From NCBI GenBank assembly GCA_024274785.1, contig JAJSAM010000042.1, forward strand, positions 1-64,000: a stretch of DNA of 64,000 bases, in the 5' to 3' direction. The position numbers and the translations under genes are program-made. The notes beneath the pieces were generated by a model that saw only the letters and a program-made list of their open reading frames with translations, did not search any database and had not been told where the DNA came from. The DNA is from Planctomycetota bacterium. GTDB taxonomy: Bacteria; Planctomycetota; JAJSAM01. Below, piece by piece: positions 1-9,221 of this stretch. Position 1 is the first letter of the stretch. Each line of letters begins with the position of its first letter.

Positions 1-63
1 CGCATGAAGAACCTGAAAGCCCCGAGGGGCAAGGGAGGTGTGCGAACGAAGAAGACCGCCTGA
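1..63 (+). CDS. C-terminal end of an unidentified protein (cut by window edge)
   Basis: Only the last 20 codons are in the window, ending KGGVRTKKTA before a TGA at 61-63. The tail is very basic (K and R rich). It is followed within 30 bases by GGGGGTCAC-type repeats like those seen at IS21-family ends, so it may be the end of an IS21 helper ATPase (IstB) or another transposase. The fragment is too short to assign by itself. Confidence 0.35.
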   Translation, partial: RMKNLKAPRGKGGVRTKKTA

Positions 64-88
64 TCATGTGATCCGTCGGCGATCTCCC

Positions 89-138
89 GGGGGGTCACGT
101 TTGATGATCATTGGGGGGTCACTTGACTTGATCGGTCA
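89..138. repeat. Tandem GGGGGTCAC repeats, probable insertion-sequence end
   Basis: Two imperfect direct repeats of about 22-25 bases start at 90 (GGGGGTCACGTTTGATGATC) and 114 (GGGGGTCACTTGACTTGATC). From memory, IS21-type elements often carry several GGGGGTCA-type repeats after istB and end in CA; here GGTCA ends at 138. Just downstream the serine recombinase frame starts in the middle of its fold, so the repeats probably mark the inner side of an IS junction. The left end of the element is outside the window and no target duplication could be checked. Confidence 0.4.
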
Positions 139-143
139 CAACC

Positions 144-1625
144 ATGATTGCCGCTCTTGCGCAGTGGGAGCGGGAGGAGATAGCGTCGCGCGTAGCCGCT
201 TCGGTCGCAGTCAGGGCTGAACTGGGAAAGCCGCTGGGAGGCGCCGCACCCTACGGTTACCAGTGGAAGGACAAGCAACTCGCTCCTGATCCCCAAGAGG
301 CCCCGGTGCGAAAGCTGATCTTCGAGCTCTTTCTCGAGCATCTCCGCAAGAAGACCGTCGCCAGAATCCTGAACAACCGCGGCTATCGAACCCGCAAGGG
401 GGCGAAGTGGTCTGACACCACCATCACCCGCCTGCTTCAGGACCCCACGGCCAAGGGACTTCGCCGCGCCAACTACACCCGTTCTCAGGGCAACGGCAAG
501 GCTTGGGAACTCAAGCCTGAGGAGGACTGGGTCTGGACCACCGTTGAACCGGTCGTCTCCGAGGAGGTCTGGGACCAGTGCAACGCAATTCTCATCGAGC
601 AGAAGGAGGCTCGCCGTCCGCCCACCAAGCGCCCACGACATCTCTTCGCCGGGCTGGCCACCTGTGAATGCGGCGGGAAGATGAACGTACCCAGCAACTC
701 TCCCAAGTACATCTGCCAAACCTGCCGAAACAAGATCCCCATCGATGACCTCGAGACCGTCTTCCGCGAACAGCTTCGCGGCTTCTTTTTTTCCGCAGAA
801 GACATCAGCCAGCACCTTCAGCAGGCCGACGAGACCATTCAGGCCAAGGAGGCCCTCCTGACCTCTCTCTGCTCAGAGCAAACCAAGGTCAAGGAGAAGA
901 TGGACAAGATCCTCGCCCTGTACCTCGATGACGAGATCTCCAAGAGAGGTTTTGGCCAGCGCTATGGTCCTCTGGAAGAACGTCATACCCACCTCGGCGA
1001 CGAGATTCCACGGATCCAGGGCGAACTCGACTTCCTGAAGATCAGCCTGACCTCCAGTGACGACATCATTCGAGAAGCTCAAGACCTCTATGGAAGATGG
1101 GACGACCTACTAACAGAAGAGAAACGCCGAATCGTCGAGCAAGTCGTGGAGCGTATATACATAGGCAAGGATGAAATCACAATCGAGGTCAGCTACCAGC
1201 CTCTTCGTTCCGAAATGATGGCAAAAGGGCAACAAACCCTCAGGGCTGCGTTGCCACTGCCGCCGCAGCCTCCGAGGGGTGGTGGGGACGCATTTTCGGA
1301 GGGGCGGGCCTCCGGTCCCGGAATTCCCCACCAGCCCACGCCTTTTCGGTCCCCTTGTCAGTTCGGGGTTGATACAACCCTCCCCAACGACGCCACGGAC
1401 ATTGGATGGTCACCAAAGAGCCCATGGAACGCGTGCTGCTCGTCGATGACGAAGTGGAGTACGTGCAAGCCCTCGCCGAGCGCCTGGAGATGCGCTCGAT
1501 CGAAACCCTCGTCGCTCACGATGGGGAGCAGGCTCTCGAGATTGCCGCGCGGGAGCGCCCCTCCGTCGTCGTCCTCGATCATCGCATGCCGGGCATGGAT
1601 GGCCTGGAGGTCCTCCGCCGCCTGA
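144..1625 (+). CDS. Large serine recombinase lacking its N-terminal catalytic domain (relic)
   Basis: The protein starts at [17 protein letters not shown], which corresponds to the long E-helix at the end of a resolvase catalytic domain. The roughly 120 residues with the nucleophilic serine are absent, because the frame is closed by a TGA at 129-131 inside the IS-like repeats. What remains is a Recombinase domain (GGAAPYGYQ, then [20 protein letters not shown]), a zinc ribbon (CECGGK near residue 173, CQTC near 191) and a coiled coil at about 225-330. The frame then runs 220 bases into the response-regulator gene in another reading frame, so the natural stop may also be lost; the recognisable part ends near residue 370. 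Probably inactive for recombination, left by IS insertion into a mobile element. Confidence 0.75.
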   Translation: MIAALAQWEREEIASRVAASVAVRAELGKPLGGAAPYGYQWKDKQLAPDPQEAPVRKLIFELFLEHLRKKTVARILNNRGYRTRKGAKWSDTTITRLLQDPTAKGLRRANYTRSQGNGKAWELKPEEDWVWTTVEPVVSEEVWDQCNAILIEQKEARRPPTKRPRHLFAGLATCECGGKMNVPSNSPKYICQTCRNKIPIDDLETVFREQLRGFFFSAEDISQHLQQADETIQAKEALLTSLCSEQTKVKEKMDKILALYLDDEISKRGFGQRYGPLEERHTHLGDEIPRIQGELDFLKISLTSSDDIIREAQDLYGRWDDLLTEEKRRIVEQVVERIYIGKDEITIEVSYQPLRSEMMAKGQQTLRAALPLPPQPPRGGGDAFSEGRASGPGIPHQPTPFRSPCQFGVDTTLPNDATDIGWSPKSPWNACCSSMTKWSTCKPSPSAWRCARSKPSSLTMGSRLSRLPRGSAPPSSSSIIACRAWMAWRSSAA

Positions 1626-1819
1626 AGCTGGCCGATCCGGGGGTGCAGGTCATCCTGCTGACCGGCCACGGTTCCGACCGGGACCAGGCTCGCGCCAGGG
1701 AACTCGGGGCACTGGTTTACCTGCGGAAGCCGGTGGATCTCGATGTGCTGCTCGCCCGGCTCGCCGAGGCTCGGGAGAAGGTCCGCCGCGGCAGGGGGAG
1801 CACTGCTGGTGACCTCTGA
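1406..1819 (+). CDS. Receiver-only response regulator
   Basis: This is a single CheY-like receiver of about 137 residues. It has the acidic pocket LLVDDE, the phospho-acceptor Asp in [11 protein letters not shown], the switch Thr in LLTGHG and the Lys in LRKPVD. There is no DNA-binding or enzymatic output domain. An internal ATG at 1424 ([10 protein letters not shown]) is an equally good start. The gene overlaps the next kinase gene by 11 nt, so the two are translationally coupled. It is the first of three receivers in a two-component cluster leading into a CBS protein and an SLC13-type permease. Likely role: relay or regulation by protein contact. Confidence 0.88.
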   Translation: MVTKEPMERVLLVDDEVEYVQALAERLEMRSIETLVAHDGEQALEIAARERPSVVVLDHRMPGMDGLEVLRRLKLADPGVQVILLTGHGSDRDQARARELGALVYLRKPVDLDVLLARLAEAREKVRRGRGSTAGDL

Positions 1820-3458
1820 GATCAGCCTGCACCGGTATCGCCGGCTCTGGATCCTCACCGTTCTCATTACCTCCGTGGTCACTGTTTCCGCCCTGCTCGT
1901 GCTGAACGGCGTCAACTACCACCAGTTCGAACGCACGCTCGAGGCGGAGTCGATGCTCGAGGTGGAAGTGATGCTGGATCTCACCGGGCAGAGCGTCACC
2001 CGGTCGCTCGACGAGCGCCTGGCATCCCTCCGGCTCCTGGTGCGGACCCGATCGTTCGACGAACTGTCCGACCGGAAGACCCTGAGCTCCCTCCTGAAGG
2101 CCCTCCGCAGCAGCTACGGCGAGTTCGCCGGGCTCTCGCTCCGAGCCGGGAACGGGGAACCCGCCATCGCGGTCGGCGGCACCGTACCCGACCTCGGCGG
2201 TGAGGAGTCGGTGGGGGAGGTGGTCTCCATCTTGAACGAGGGCTACCGCTTCGCGCTCTCCGTCCGGAGCGAGGACGACGAAGGCCACTCCTTCCGCCTG
2301 ACCGCCGCGGTGGATGCCCACCTGTTGGCGGAACTCGCTGAGGAACGTGACGAGGACCTGCCGATCTTCACGTTTCTCGTGAACCGCCAATCCGTGCTGC
2401 AGACCCCGTCGCGCTACTGCGGCGGAGAGGTGCTCGAGCCCTGCGTCCGGGAGCTGCCCCGGATCGATGACCGCAGTGCGGTGTTCAAGGACCTGGATCG
2501 GGACGGCTACCGCCTCTTCTGGGGACACTCCCAGGTGCCGGACAGCCCGTTCACGGTGGTGGTTCTGCTCCAGCCGAGCCTGGGCGCCCGCAGCTATTTC
2601 CAACTGCGGGGCGAACTGCTGCTCATCACGATCGGCAGCGCGGCGCTGCTGCTTCTGCTGAATGTGGGGACCGCGACGTGGCTCATCCTGAAGATCCGCG
2701 AGGCGGACGTGCACCAGGCCCAGATGCTGCACAAGGCCCAGTACACGACGAAGATGGCCTCGCTCGGACGGTTGGCGGCCGGGGTCGCTCACGAGATCAA
2801 CAACCCCCTCGCGATCATCAACGAGAAGGCGGGCCTCGTCAAAGACCTGGCCGGCCTGGTGAAGGAGGAATTCCCCCGCCGGGAGAAGGTCGTCGCCAAC
2901 CTCGACTCGATCCTCCACTCCGTGGAGAGATGCCGGGCCATCACCCATCGGCTCCTCGGCTTCGCCCGGCGGATGGACGTGGACCGGGAACCGGTCATGG
3001 TGGACCTCCTGCTCACGCAGGTCCTGTCGTTCCTCGAGACGGAGGCGTTGCACCGGGAAGTCGAGATCGTGAAGGAGTTCCCCGAGGAGCAGATCCGCAT
3101 CGAGAGCGACCGGGGGCAGTTGCAACAGGTGTTCCTGAACATCCTGAACAACGCATTCGAGGCAACGCCGGACGGCGGGACCATCAGCCTGGGGGTGAAG
3201 GCCGAGGGAGATGACTCGGTGGTCGTCACGGTTCGCGACACCGGGCACGGTATCGATTCGGCGGACGTGAAGCACATCTTCGAGCCGTTCTACACCACGA
3301 AGGGCAAGTATGGCACCGGCCTCGGGCTCTCCATCACCTACGGTATCGTCACGAACCTGGGCGGGGACATTCGGGTCGAGAGCGAACTCGGCGTCGGCAC
3401 GTGCTTCACGATCGTGCTTCCCCTCGGACCGGCTCCGGGAGGAGGCGGCGGTGAGTGA
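1809..3458 (+). CDS. Membrane-bound sensor histidine kinase
   Basis: The GTG start at 1809 is chosen because an AGGGGGAG Shine-Dalgarno lies 8 nt upstream, inside the preceding regulator gene. Residues about 12-32 form TM1, about 33-268 an extracytoplasmic sensor region of unrecognised fold, and 270-293 TM2. The dimerisation box GRLAAGVAHEINNPLA carries the phospho-accepting His at about residue 328. The N box is NILNNAFEA, the G1 box is DTGHGID and the F/G2 boxes are FEPFYTTK and GTGLGLS, so autokinase activity is expected. It overlaps the next receiver by 8 nt. The ligand is unknown; the nearby SLC13 permease suggests an organic or inorganic anion. Confidence 0.93.
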   Translation: MTSEISLHRYRRLWILTVLITSVVTVSALLVLNGVNYHQFERTLEAESMLEVEVMLDLTGQSVTRSLDERLASLRLLVRTRSFDELSDRKTLSSLLKALRSSYGEFAGLSLRAGNGEPAIAVGGTVPDLGGEESVGEVVSILNEGYRFALSVRSEDDEGHSFRLTAAVDAHLLAELAEERDEDLPIFTFLVNRQSVLQTPSRYCGGEVLEPCVRELPRIDDRSAVFKDLDRDGYRLFWGHSQVPDSPFTVVVLLQPSLGARSYFQLRGELLLITIGSAALLLLLNVGTATWLILKIREADVHQAQMLHKAQYTTKMASLGRLAAGVAHEINNPLAIINEKAGLVKDLAGLVKEEFPRREKVVANLDSILHSVERCRAITHRLLGFARRMDVDREPVMVDLLLTQVLSFLETEALHREVEIVKEFPEEQIRIESDRGQLQQVFLNILNNAFEATPDGGTISLGVKAEGDDSVVVTVRDTGHGIDSADVKHIFEPFYTTKGKYGTGLGLSITYGIVTNLGGDIRVESELGVGTCFTIVLPLGPAPGGGGGE

Positions 3459-3837
3459 ATTGTGCGTTCTCCTGGTCGACGACGAGATGGAACTCGTGCA
3501 GGCGATGGCCGAACGGCTCGAACTTCGGGGCTTCACCGCGGTGGGGGTCCGGAGCGCCCGGGACGCCCTCCATGCTCTCGACGAAGATGACTTCGACGTG
3601 GTCGTGGCGGATGTGCGGATGCCGCGCATGGGAGGCATTCAGCTCGCCCGGCGGATCCGCCGGAAGCACCCCGGCGCCGCGGTGGTCCTGCTCACCGGAC
3701 ATGGCTCGAGACGGGATGCCGAGGAGGGGAAGAAGGCGGGGGCCATGGCCTATCTCGCCAAACCGATCGATCTTGCCGACCTGATTCAGGTCGTGCGGGA
3801 CGCGGTCTCCGCGAAGAAACGGAGGGATTCCTCGTGA
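3451..3837 (+). CDS. Receiver-only response regulator
   Basis: GTG start at 3451 with a GGGAGGAGG Shine-Dalgarno just upstream. The 128-residue protein is a lone receiver: LLVDDE acidic pocket, phospho-acceptor in VVADVRMPRM, LLTGHGS with the switch Thr, and LAKPID with the conserved Lys. It is 8 nt inside the kinase gene and overlaps the following kinase-like gene by 4 nt (GTGA). Tight coupling makes it the likely partner of the upstream membrane kinase. No output domain is present, so its effect must come through phosphotransfer or direct protein contact. Confidence 0.9.
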   Translation: MSELCVLLVDDEMELVQAMAERLELRGFTAVGVRSARDALHALDEDDFDVVVADVRMPRMGGIQLARRIRRKHPGAAVVLLTGHGSRRDAEEGKKAGAMAYLAKPIDLADLIQVVRDAVSAKKRRDSS

Positions 3838-4502
3838 CGGCCGGGCGCGACCTGAAGCGGGCGGGGCTCTCTTTCTTCGGGGACGTCACCGCCGGAATCA
3901 CCCACGACATCCGCAACTCGCTGGCGATCCTGAAGGAGATCTCCGGTCTGCTCTCCGACCTCGGCGACGCGGCCGGCGAAGGAGGGACCCTGGATGCGGA
4001 GCGGGTGAAGAGCATTGCCGGCCGTCTCGACGTGCAGGTGAATCGGGCCAACGCCACGGTCGGCCTGCTGAACCGCTTCGCCCACAGTGTGGACGTGCCG
4101 AGACGCCGGATCGATCTGCGGGAAACCGTCGCCATGGTCGGCGATCTGGCGAAGTCGAAAGCGGTTCGGAAGCGGGTGAGTCTCGAGGTGGTTCTGCCGG
4201 AGCACGGCCTCGGGGTGGAGGGTGACCCGTTCCTGCTCGAGCACGTGATCTTCCTCCTGCTCGGGATGACGATCGAGAGTGCGGAAAGGGGGGGCACGGT
4301 GACTCTCGCGCTTTCGCCGGCCGGCCCTGGCGCTACCATCTGTTTTGAAGGGGCCGGCCGTGGGAAGGTCCGGATGGAGGGGGCGGTTTCGCACCTTCTG
4401 ACGCTCACCGGATGTACCGCGGAGTACGAGGGCCGGGGCGACACACTGGTCCTCGAACTGCCCGGGAGGATGCCGGGAAAGGAGAGCACCGACCATGGAT
4501 GA
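3834..4502 (+). CDS. Soluble histidine-kinase-like protein with degenerate ATPase domain
   Basis: The 222-residue protein has a clear HisKA-type helix, DVTAGITHDIRNSLAI, with a candidate phospho-His near residue 24. The C-terminal half aligns loosely with a GHKL ATPase but lacks the usual boxes: the N box reads LLLGMTIESAE and there is no DxGxG or GxGLGL. It therefore cannot obviously make its own phosphate and may act as a histidine phosphotransferase (ChpT-like) between the neighbouring receivers. The GTG start overlaps the preceding stop by 4 nt and the 3' end overlaps the next receiver by 8 nt. No membrane segment is visible. Confidence 0.75.
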   Translation: MTAGRDLKRAGLSFFGDVTAGITHDIRNSLAILKEISGLLSDLGDAAGEGGTLDAERVKSIAGRLDVQVNRANATVGLLNRFAHSVDVPRRRIDLRETVAMVGDLAKSKAVRKRVSLEVVLPEHGLGVEGDPFLLEHVIFLLLGMTIESAERGGTVTLALSPAGPGATICFEGAGRGKVRMEGAVSHLLTLTGCTAEYEGRGDTLVLELPGRMPGKESTDHG

Positions 4503-4926
4503 CCACCGGATTCTGATCGTGGATGACGAAGAGGAGTTCACCTCGTTGCTTTCGGAACGGTTGACGGCGCGGGGACTTCGCGTGGAGACCGCCGCCAGCG
4601 GCGCGGGTGCGATCGAGCAGGTCGCCGCGGGGAATTTCGATGTCGTGGTGCTCGACATGGTCATGCCGGGCATGGACGGGATCGAGACGCTGCAGCACCT
4701 GCGTGAGCACGATTCGGACTTGCAGGTGATCCTGCTCACCGGGCACGCCACCGTGGAGAAGGGCGTGCATGCGATGAAGCTCGGCGCGGCGGACTTCCTG
4801 GAGAAGCCCGCGGAGTTGAATGAGCTGCTCGGGAAGATCCGCGAGGCGTACTCTCGCAAGCTGATCCTGATCGAGGAGCGGAACACGAAGAAGATCGACG
4901 ACATTCTGAAATCGAAGGGCTGGTAG
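4495..4926 (+). CDS. Receiver-only response regulator
   Basis: This 143-residue receiver has LIVDDEEE, phospho-acceptor Asp in VLDMVMPGMDG, LLTGHATVE and the Lys in LEKPAE. After the receiver fold comes a basic helical tail (RKLILIEERNTKKIDDIL) of about 25 residues that could mediate contact with a partner. It resembles the DctD/NtrC-type receivers often seen beside SLC13 permeases in sulfate-reducing and related bacteria, but the sigma-54 and DNA-binding domains are absent. The CBS protein gene begins 17 nt downstream. Confidence 0.9.
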   Translation: MDDHRILIVDDEEEFTSLLSERLTARGLRVETAASGAGAIEQVAAGNFDVVVLDMVMPGMDGIETLQHLREHDSDLQVILLTGHATVEKGVHAMKLGAADFLEKPAELNELLGKIREAYSRKLILIEERNTKKIDDILKSKGW

Positions 4927-4943
4927 TCCGGAGGGTGTGCTCC

Positions 4944-5477
4944 ATGGAGATCCGACGCGCGCGAGACGTCATGGTTCCGATCGGGGAGTATCCGCATGTC
5001 TCCATGGAGGTCACCATCGCCGAGGCGATCAAGATGTTCCTCGACGGCTCGCATGACATCGAGGTGAACGCCGGCCGGAAGTCCTTGCCGCGTGCGCTGC
5101 TCGTGATCGGGACCCACCACGAGCTGATCGGCATTCTGCGCCGCCGCGACATCATGAGAGGTCTGGAACCCGGGTTTTTCCACTCGGTCGGAGCCGACCG
5201 GGAGAGCGAGATCTTCTCGGTGCGCCACGACCCGAACCTCGCCGAGTTCTCCTTTGATCACATGCTGGGGCCCATGAAGAACCGGGCCGCAAAAGCGATT
5301 GCAACGGTCATCCAGCCCATCCGGATCACGGTCAGGGAGGATGACCACCTGTTCAAGATCATCGACGCGATGGTGGACGGAAACGTGAGCCTGATCCCGG
5401 TTCTCGAGAACGGGCGGGTCACCGGCGCGGTTCGCACCGTCGATGTGCTCGAGGAAGTGTCGAGGCTCATTCGCTGA
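4944..5477 (+). CDS. Tandem CBS-domain protein
   Basis: The ATG at 4944 is preferred over a GTG at 4935 because CCGGAGGG lies 8 nt before it. Residues about 6-72 form one CBS motif (ARDVMVPIG... GILRRRDIM) and about 112-175 the second (IRITVREDD... VTGAVRTVDVLEEV). Such Bateman modules bind adenosine nucleotides and report energy state. The gene sits between a receiver and the SLC13-type permease, so it probably modulates the permease or the signalling proteins. No catalytic domain is present. Confidence 0.88.
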   Translation: MEIRRARDVMVPIGEYPHVSMEVTIAEAIKMFLDGSHDIEVNAGRKSLPRALLVIGTHHELIGILRRRDIMRGLEPGFFHSVGADRESEIFSVRHDPNLAEFSFDHMLGPMKNRAAKAIATVIQPIRITVREDDHLFKIIDAMVDGNVSLIPVLENGRVTGAVRTVDVLEEVSRLIR

Positions 5478-5519
5478 CTCAATTCCAATCAGGGCTGAAC
5501 TGTTCAGGACCCACTGACC

Positions 5520-7040
5520 ATGGTCGATCACAAGGCTGGGGCCGTGCGGGGCAAAGGCGGGGGCGGTGAGATCCGCCTGGGAGAGTCCGTTCCCAGACTG
5601 GATGTCAAACGTCTGATCTTCATGTTCCTTGGACTGGGGCTCTTCGCCCTCGTCTTCTTTTCGCCGGACTGGGCGCCGGCGGTCGACCCGGACGGCGTGG
5701 AGTTCAGTCTCTCCCACGAGGGCAAGGCGGCGCTGGCGCTCTTCCTGCTTGCCGCCACCTGGTGGGTGTTCGAGGTCGTGCCGATCGGCGTGACAGCGAT
5801 CACCATCGGCGTGATTCAGGCCCACTTCCTGATCAGGGACCCCAAGGTGGCCTTCACGAACTTCATGGACCCGTCGGTGTGGTTCATTTTCGGATCGCTC
5901 GTGATCGGGATGGTCTTCACCAAGGTGGGGCTCACCCGGAGGCTCGCCTACAAGATGCTGGCGGTTGTCGGTGAGAAGACCAGCATGATCTATCTCGGCT
6001 GCTTCGTGGTGACCGCGGCCCTGACCCTGATCATGGCCCACACCGCGGCGGCGGCGACCATCTTCCCTCTGCTCATGGCGATCTACGCACTCTATGACGA
6101 GGACGGGAAGCGGTCGAAGTTCGGCAAGGGGCTCTTCATGGGCATGGCCTATGTCGCCGGCGCGGGCAGCATCATTACCCTGCTCGGCGCCGCGCGAGGC
6201 GCCGTGGCCATCGGGTTCTTCACGGAGATCACCGGCCGGAACATCGGGTTCTTCGAGTTGACCTGGTACATGCTCCCGGTCGGGGCGCTGATGGTGTTCG
6301 TCCTGTGGGCGTTCTTCATGGTGGTCTACAAGCCGGAGAAGGCCACCATTCCCGGGCTTCGTGCAAGGGCGAGAGAACTCAATGCGCAACTCGGCCCGAT
6401 CAAGCCGGCGGAGATCATCGCCCTCGCCATCGTCTTCTGCGTCATCGCCGTCCTCTCTCTGAAGGCTCTCTTCCCGGAATCGCCGCTCGGGAGTCTGCAC
6501 AAGAGCGCCATCCTCCTCACCGGAACCGTGCTGTTCTTCCTGACGAAGATCCTGACGGTGAAGGATCTCTAGAAGATTCCGTGGAACATCATCCTGCTCT
6601 TCGGCGGAGCGATGAGCATCGGGTTCTGTCTCTGGGAGACGGGCGCCGCGAAGTGGCTGGCCATCAACTGGCTGGTGCTGTTCAAGAACGCCCCCGGACT
6701 GGTGTTCATCCTCGGGATCGCCTTCTTCGTCATGATCATGACCAACTTCATCATGAACGTGGCCGCCATTGCCATCAGCCTGCCGGTGGCCCTGGTCATC
6801 GCTCCGTATCTCGGCGTGACCGGCGAGGTGGTCCTCTTCGCCTCCCTCGTCACCGCGGGCATGCCGTTCCTCTGCCTGGTGGGGGCGGCGCCGAATGCGA
6901 TCGCCTACGAGAGCGGGCAGTTCAGCTCGGGCGAGTTCTTCCTGGTGGGTATTCCCGCCAGCCTCCTGCTCATGGCCGTGGTGGGATTGTTCGTCTGGTT
7001 GATCTGGCCGTTGATGGGCATGGCGATATATACAAGCTGA
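5520..7040 (+). pseudogene. SLC13/DASS-type anion permease interrupted by an in-frame TAG
   Basis: This is a sodium-coupled carboxylate/sulfate permease of the DASS family with about 11 membrane segments over 506 codons. The frame is open from ATG 5520 to a TAG at 6570-6572, then continues in the same frame to 7040. Homology is uninterrupted across the stop: ILTVKDL before it, then KIPWNIILLFGGAMSIG after it, a family signature. The C-terminal half holds the second substrate loop (GAAPNAIAYESG); the first SNT-type motif is altered to AHTAAA. Read as GAG, the stop would be Glu at a variable position. The truncated 350-residue product would probably not fold. Causes: sequencing error, real nonsense mutation, or readthrough. 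Confidence 0.85.
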
Positions 7041-7106
7041 GGAATTGCGGCGGGGCCGTGAAGCGAAGCAGTCCGGCTGCGGGAATCTACCGAAAGGACG
7101 AGTGGG

Positions 7107-8321
7107 ATGGGTCTGTCATCTGAGAAGTGCATAGAACTCGAGGCGACGTATGGGGCGCACAACTACCACCCGCTGCCGATCGTGATCGCGAAGGGCGACG
7201 GCGCCTGGGTCTGGGATCCCGAGGGGAAGAAGTACCTCGACTGCCTGGCGAGCTACTCCGCGCTGAACCAGGGATACAACCACCCCCGGATCATGCAGGC
7301 GGTCCGCGACCAGCTCGACACCGGCGTCACGCTGACCTCCCGCGCGTTTTACAACACCCGGCTCGGCGAGTTCATGGAGAAGATCTGCAAGCTCGCCGGT
7401 ATGGACCGGGCGCTGCCGATGAACACCGGCGCGGAGGCGGTGGAAACGGCGATCAAGCTGGCCCGGCGGTACGGGTATCAGCAGAAGGGCATCCCGGCGG
7501 ACCAGGCGGAGATCCTCGTCTTCAGCGGTAACTTCCACGGCCGGACCACCACGATCGTCGGCTTCTCCGACGAGGATGCCTACCAGCGGGACTTCGGTCC
7601 CTTCACGCCCGGTTTCAGGATCCTTCCGTACGGGGATATCGATGCATTCAGGGCGGCCTTGAACGAGAACACCGCCGGCGTCCTGATCGAGCCGATCCAG
7701 GGTGAGGCCGGCATCATCGTGCCCCCGGAGGGCTACCTCGCGGAAATGGCGCGGCTCTGCCAGGAGAACGGCGCTCTGCTGATGCTGGATGAGATCCAGT
7801 CCGGGCTCGGCCGGACCGGCAGGATGTTCGCATTCGAGCACGAGTGTATCCGGCCGGACGTGCTGCTCCTCGCGAAGGCCATCTCCGGCGGCGTCCTGCC
7901 GGTGTCCGTCGTGCTCGCGAGCGAGGAGGTGATGGGTGTCTTCAAGCCGGGCGACCATGGCTCCACCTACGGCGGCTGCCCCCTCGGCGCCGCGGCGGCC
8001 ATCGCGGCGCTCGACGTGCTGGTCGATGAGAAGCTCTGCGAGCGCGCGGTCGAGATGGGCGCCTACCTCATGGACGGCCTGAAGGCGATCGGTTCGCCCC
8101 ACGTCGAACTGGTGCGTGGTCGCGGCCTGTGGGTCGGCGTCGTGATCAGGAAGGACTCCGGCAAGGCTCGCCCATTCTGTGAGCGACTGATGGAACTCGG
8201 CGTCCTCTGCAAGGAGACCCACGAACAGGTCATTCGCTTCGCCCCGCCGCTTACCGTGAAGAAAGAGGATCTGGACTTCCTGATCGAGCAGGCGAAGGCG
8301 GTGTTGAGCCAGCCCGCATAG
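7107..8321 (+). CDS. rocD: Ornithine aminotransferase
   Basis: This class-III, PLP-dependent enzyme converts ornithine and 2-oxoglutarate to glutamate-5-semialdehyde and glutamate in the cytoplasm. Its N-terminus (YGAHNYHPLPIVI... YLDCLASYSALNQGYNHP) is typical of RocD/OAT rather than ArgD. Other signatures are NTGAEAVETAIKLAR, FHGRT, the Asp of LLMLDEIQSGLGRTG and the Schiff-base Lys at about residue 257 in LLAKAISGG. Length, 404 residues, is normal. An AAAGGA Shine-Dalgarno precedes the ATG. It is 66 nt after the permease and probably an independent or loosely linked unit. Confidence 0.93.
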   Translation: MGLSSEKCIELEATYGAHNYHPLPIVIAKGDGAWVWDPEGKKYLDCLASYSALNQGYNHPRIMQAVRDQLDTGVTLTSRAFYNTRLGEFMEKICKLAGMDRALPMNTGAEAVETAIKLARRYGYQQKGIPADQAEILVFSGNFHGRTTTIVGFSDEDAYQRDFGPFTPGFRILPYGDIDAFRAALNENTAGVLIEPIQGEAGIIVPPEGYLAEMARLCQENGALLMLDEIQSGLGRTGRMFAFEHECIRPDVLLLAKAISGGVLPVSVVLASEEVMGVFKPGDHGSTYGGCPLGAAAAIAALDVLVDEKLCERAVEMGAYLMDGLKAIGSPHVELVRGRGLWVGVVIRKDSGKARPFCERLMELGVLCKETHEQVIRFAPPLTVKKEDLDFLIEQAKAVLSQPA

Positions 8322-8555
8322 AGGGTATCCTGCCGTCCCGCCGAAGTGTGGATTTGACCCTCCGAGGTGGTGGCGGGCTTTCTTGCGGTCAGGACGACGA
8401 ACGGGTTACGGCCACCGGTGGGACATCCGGGGACGGCGTTGCGGTGGGTGTGGACGAGACTCTCGCCATCCTCAACGCAGGCCCGACACATCGAATAGTC
8501 GCCGCATCCGCGCCGCGTGTGTACACTCGACGGTTTGACTGCCGGAAACAGCGTC

Positions 8556-9221
8556 GTGCAGAGTCAATACCGAAAAGTCCGGATCTACTTCGAGAAGGTG
8601 GGGGATGCGCGGTTTCTCTCCCACCTCGATGTCATGCGCACCATGGAACGGGCGCTGCGCCGGGCTGGATTACCGGTCAAGTTCACCGAGGGCATGAACC
8701 CCAAGGTGAAGATGTCCTTCCCCACCGCCCTCCAACTCGGCATGGCGTCGGGAGTGGAGGTCATGGAGGTGCAGCTTCCCCCGGAGTTGACGGTGCGGGA
8801 AGTTCGCGACCGCCTTCGCGCGGAGTTGCCGGAAGGGCTGCGGCCATGGGGGGGCGATGCCCTCTACACGGGAGAGAAGTGGTCCGTTCAGGAGCTTTCC
8901 TACGAGATCCGTCCCGCCGGGGGAGAGCTGCCCGGGAAGGACGAGGTGGCGGAACTGCTGAAACGGGAGAAGATCCTGATCGACCGCCGTGGGAAGGAAG
9001 TGGACCTGAAGCCGCTCCTCGCGAATATGGAGCACGATGGCACGAAGATCCGCCTGGGAATCACCTGGACCGACACCGGTACCGCCCGTCCGGAAGATGT
9101 GCTGCGGGTTCTCGGATGTGACGCCGACACCGTGTCGGTCGTCAAGACCGGAGTCCGGTTCCGAAGCTCCCTGATGGAGCAGATCGAAAAAACGAATGTC
9201 CCGAAGCATCCTGATCAATGA
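8556..9221 (+). CDS. DUF2344 (TIGR03936) radical-SAM-linked protein
   Basis: The 221-residue protein opens with KVRIYFEKVGDARFLSHLDV and contains RAGLPVKFTEGMNP, the hallmark of the DUF2344 family. In many bacteria this protein is a partner of, or fused to, a B12-binding radical SAM protein (TIGR03960), and it precedes rng-rplU-rpmA-obgE. Its biochemical role is not established. Here the radical SAM partner is absent from the window. The start is uncertain: GTG 8556 matches family starts, with GTG 8517 or TTG 8535 possible; a TACACT box at 8522-8527 sits 7 nt before that TTG. It overlaps RNase G by 26 nt. Confidence 0.85.
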   Translation: MQSQYRKVRIYFEKVGDARFLSHLDVMRTMERALRRAGLPVKFTEGMNPKVKMSFPTALQLGMASGVEVMEVQLPPELTVREVRDRLRAELPEGLRPWGGDALYTGEKWSVQELSYEIRPAGGELPGKDEVAELLKREKILIDRRGKEVDLKPLLANMEHDGTKIRLGITWTDTGTARPEDVLRVLGCDADTVSVVKTGVRFRSSLMEQIEKTNVPKHPDQ

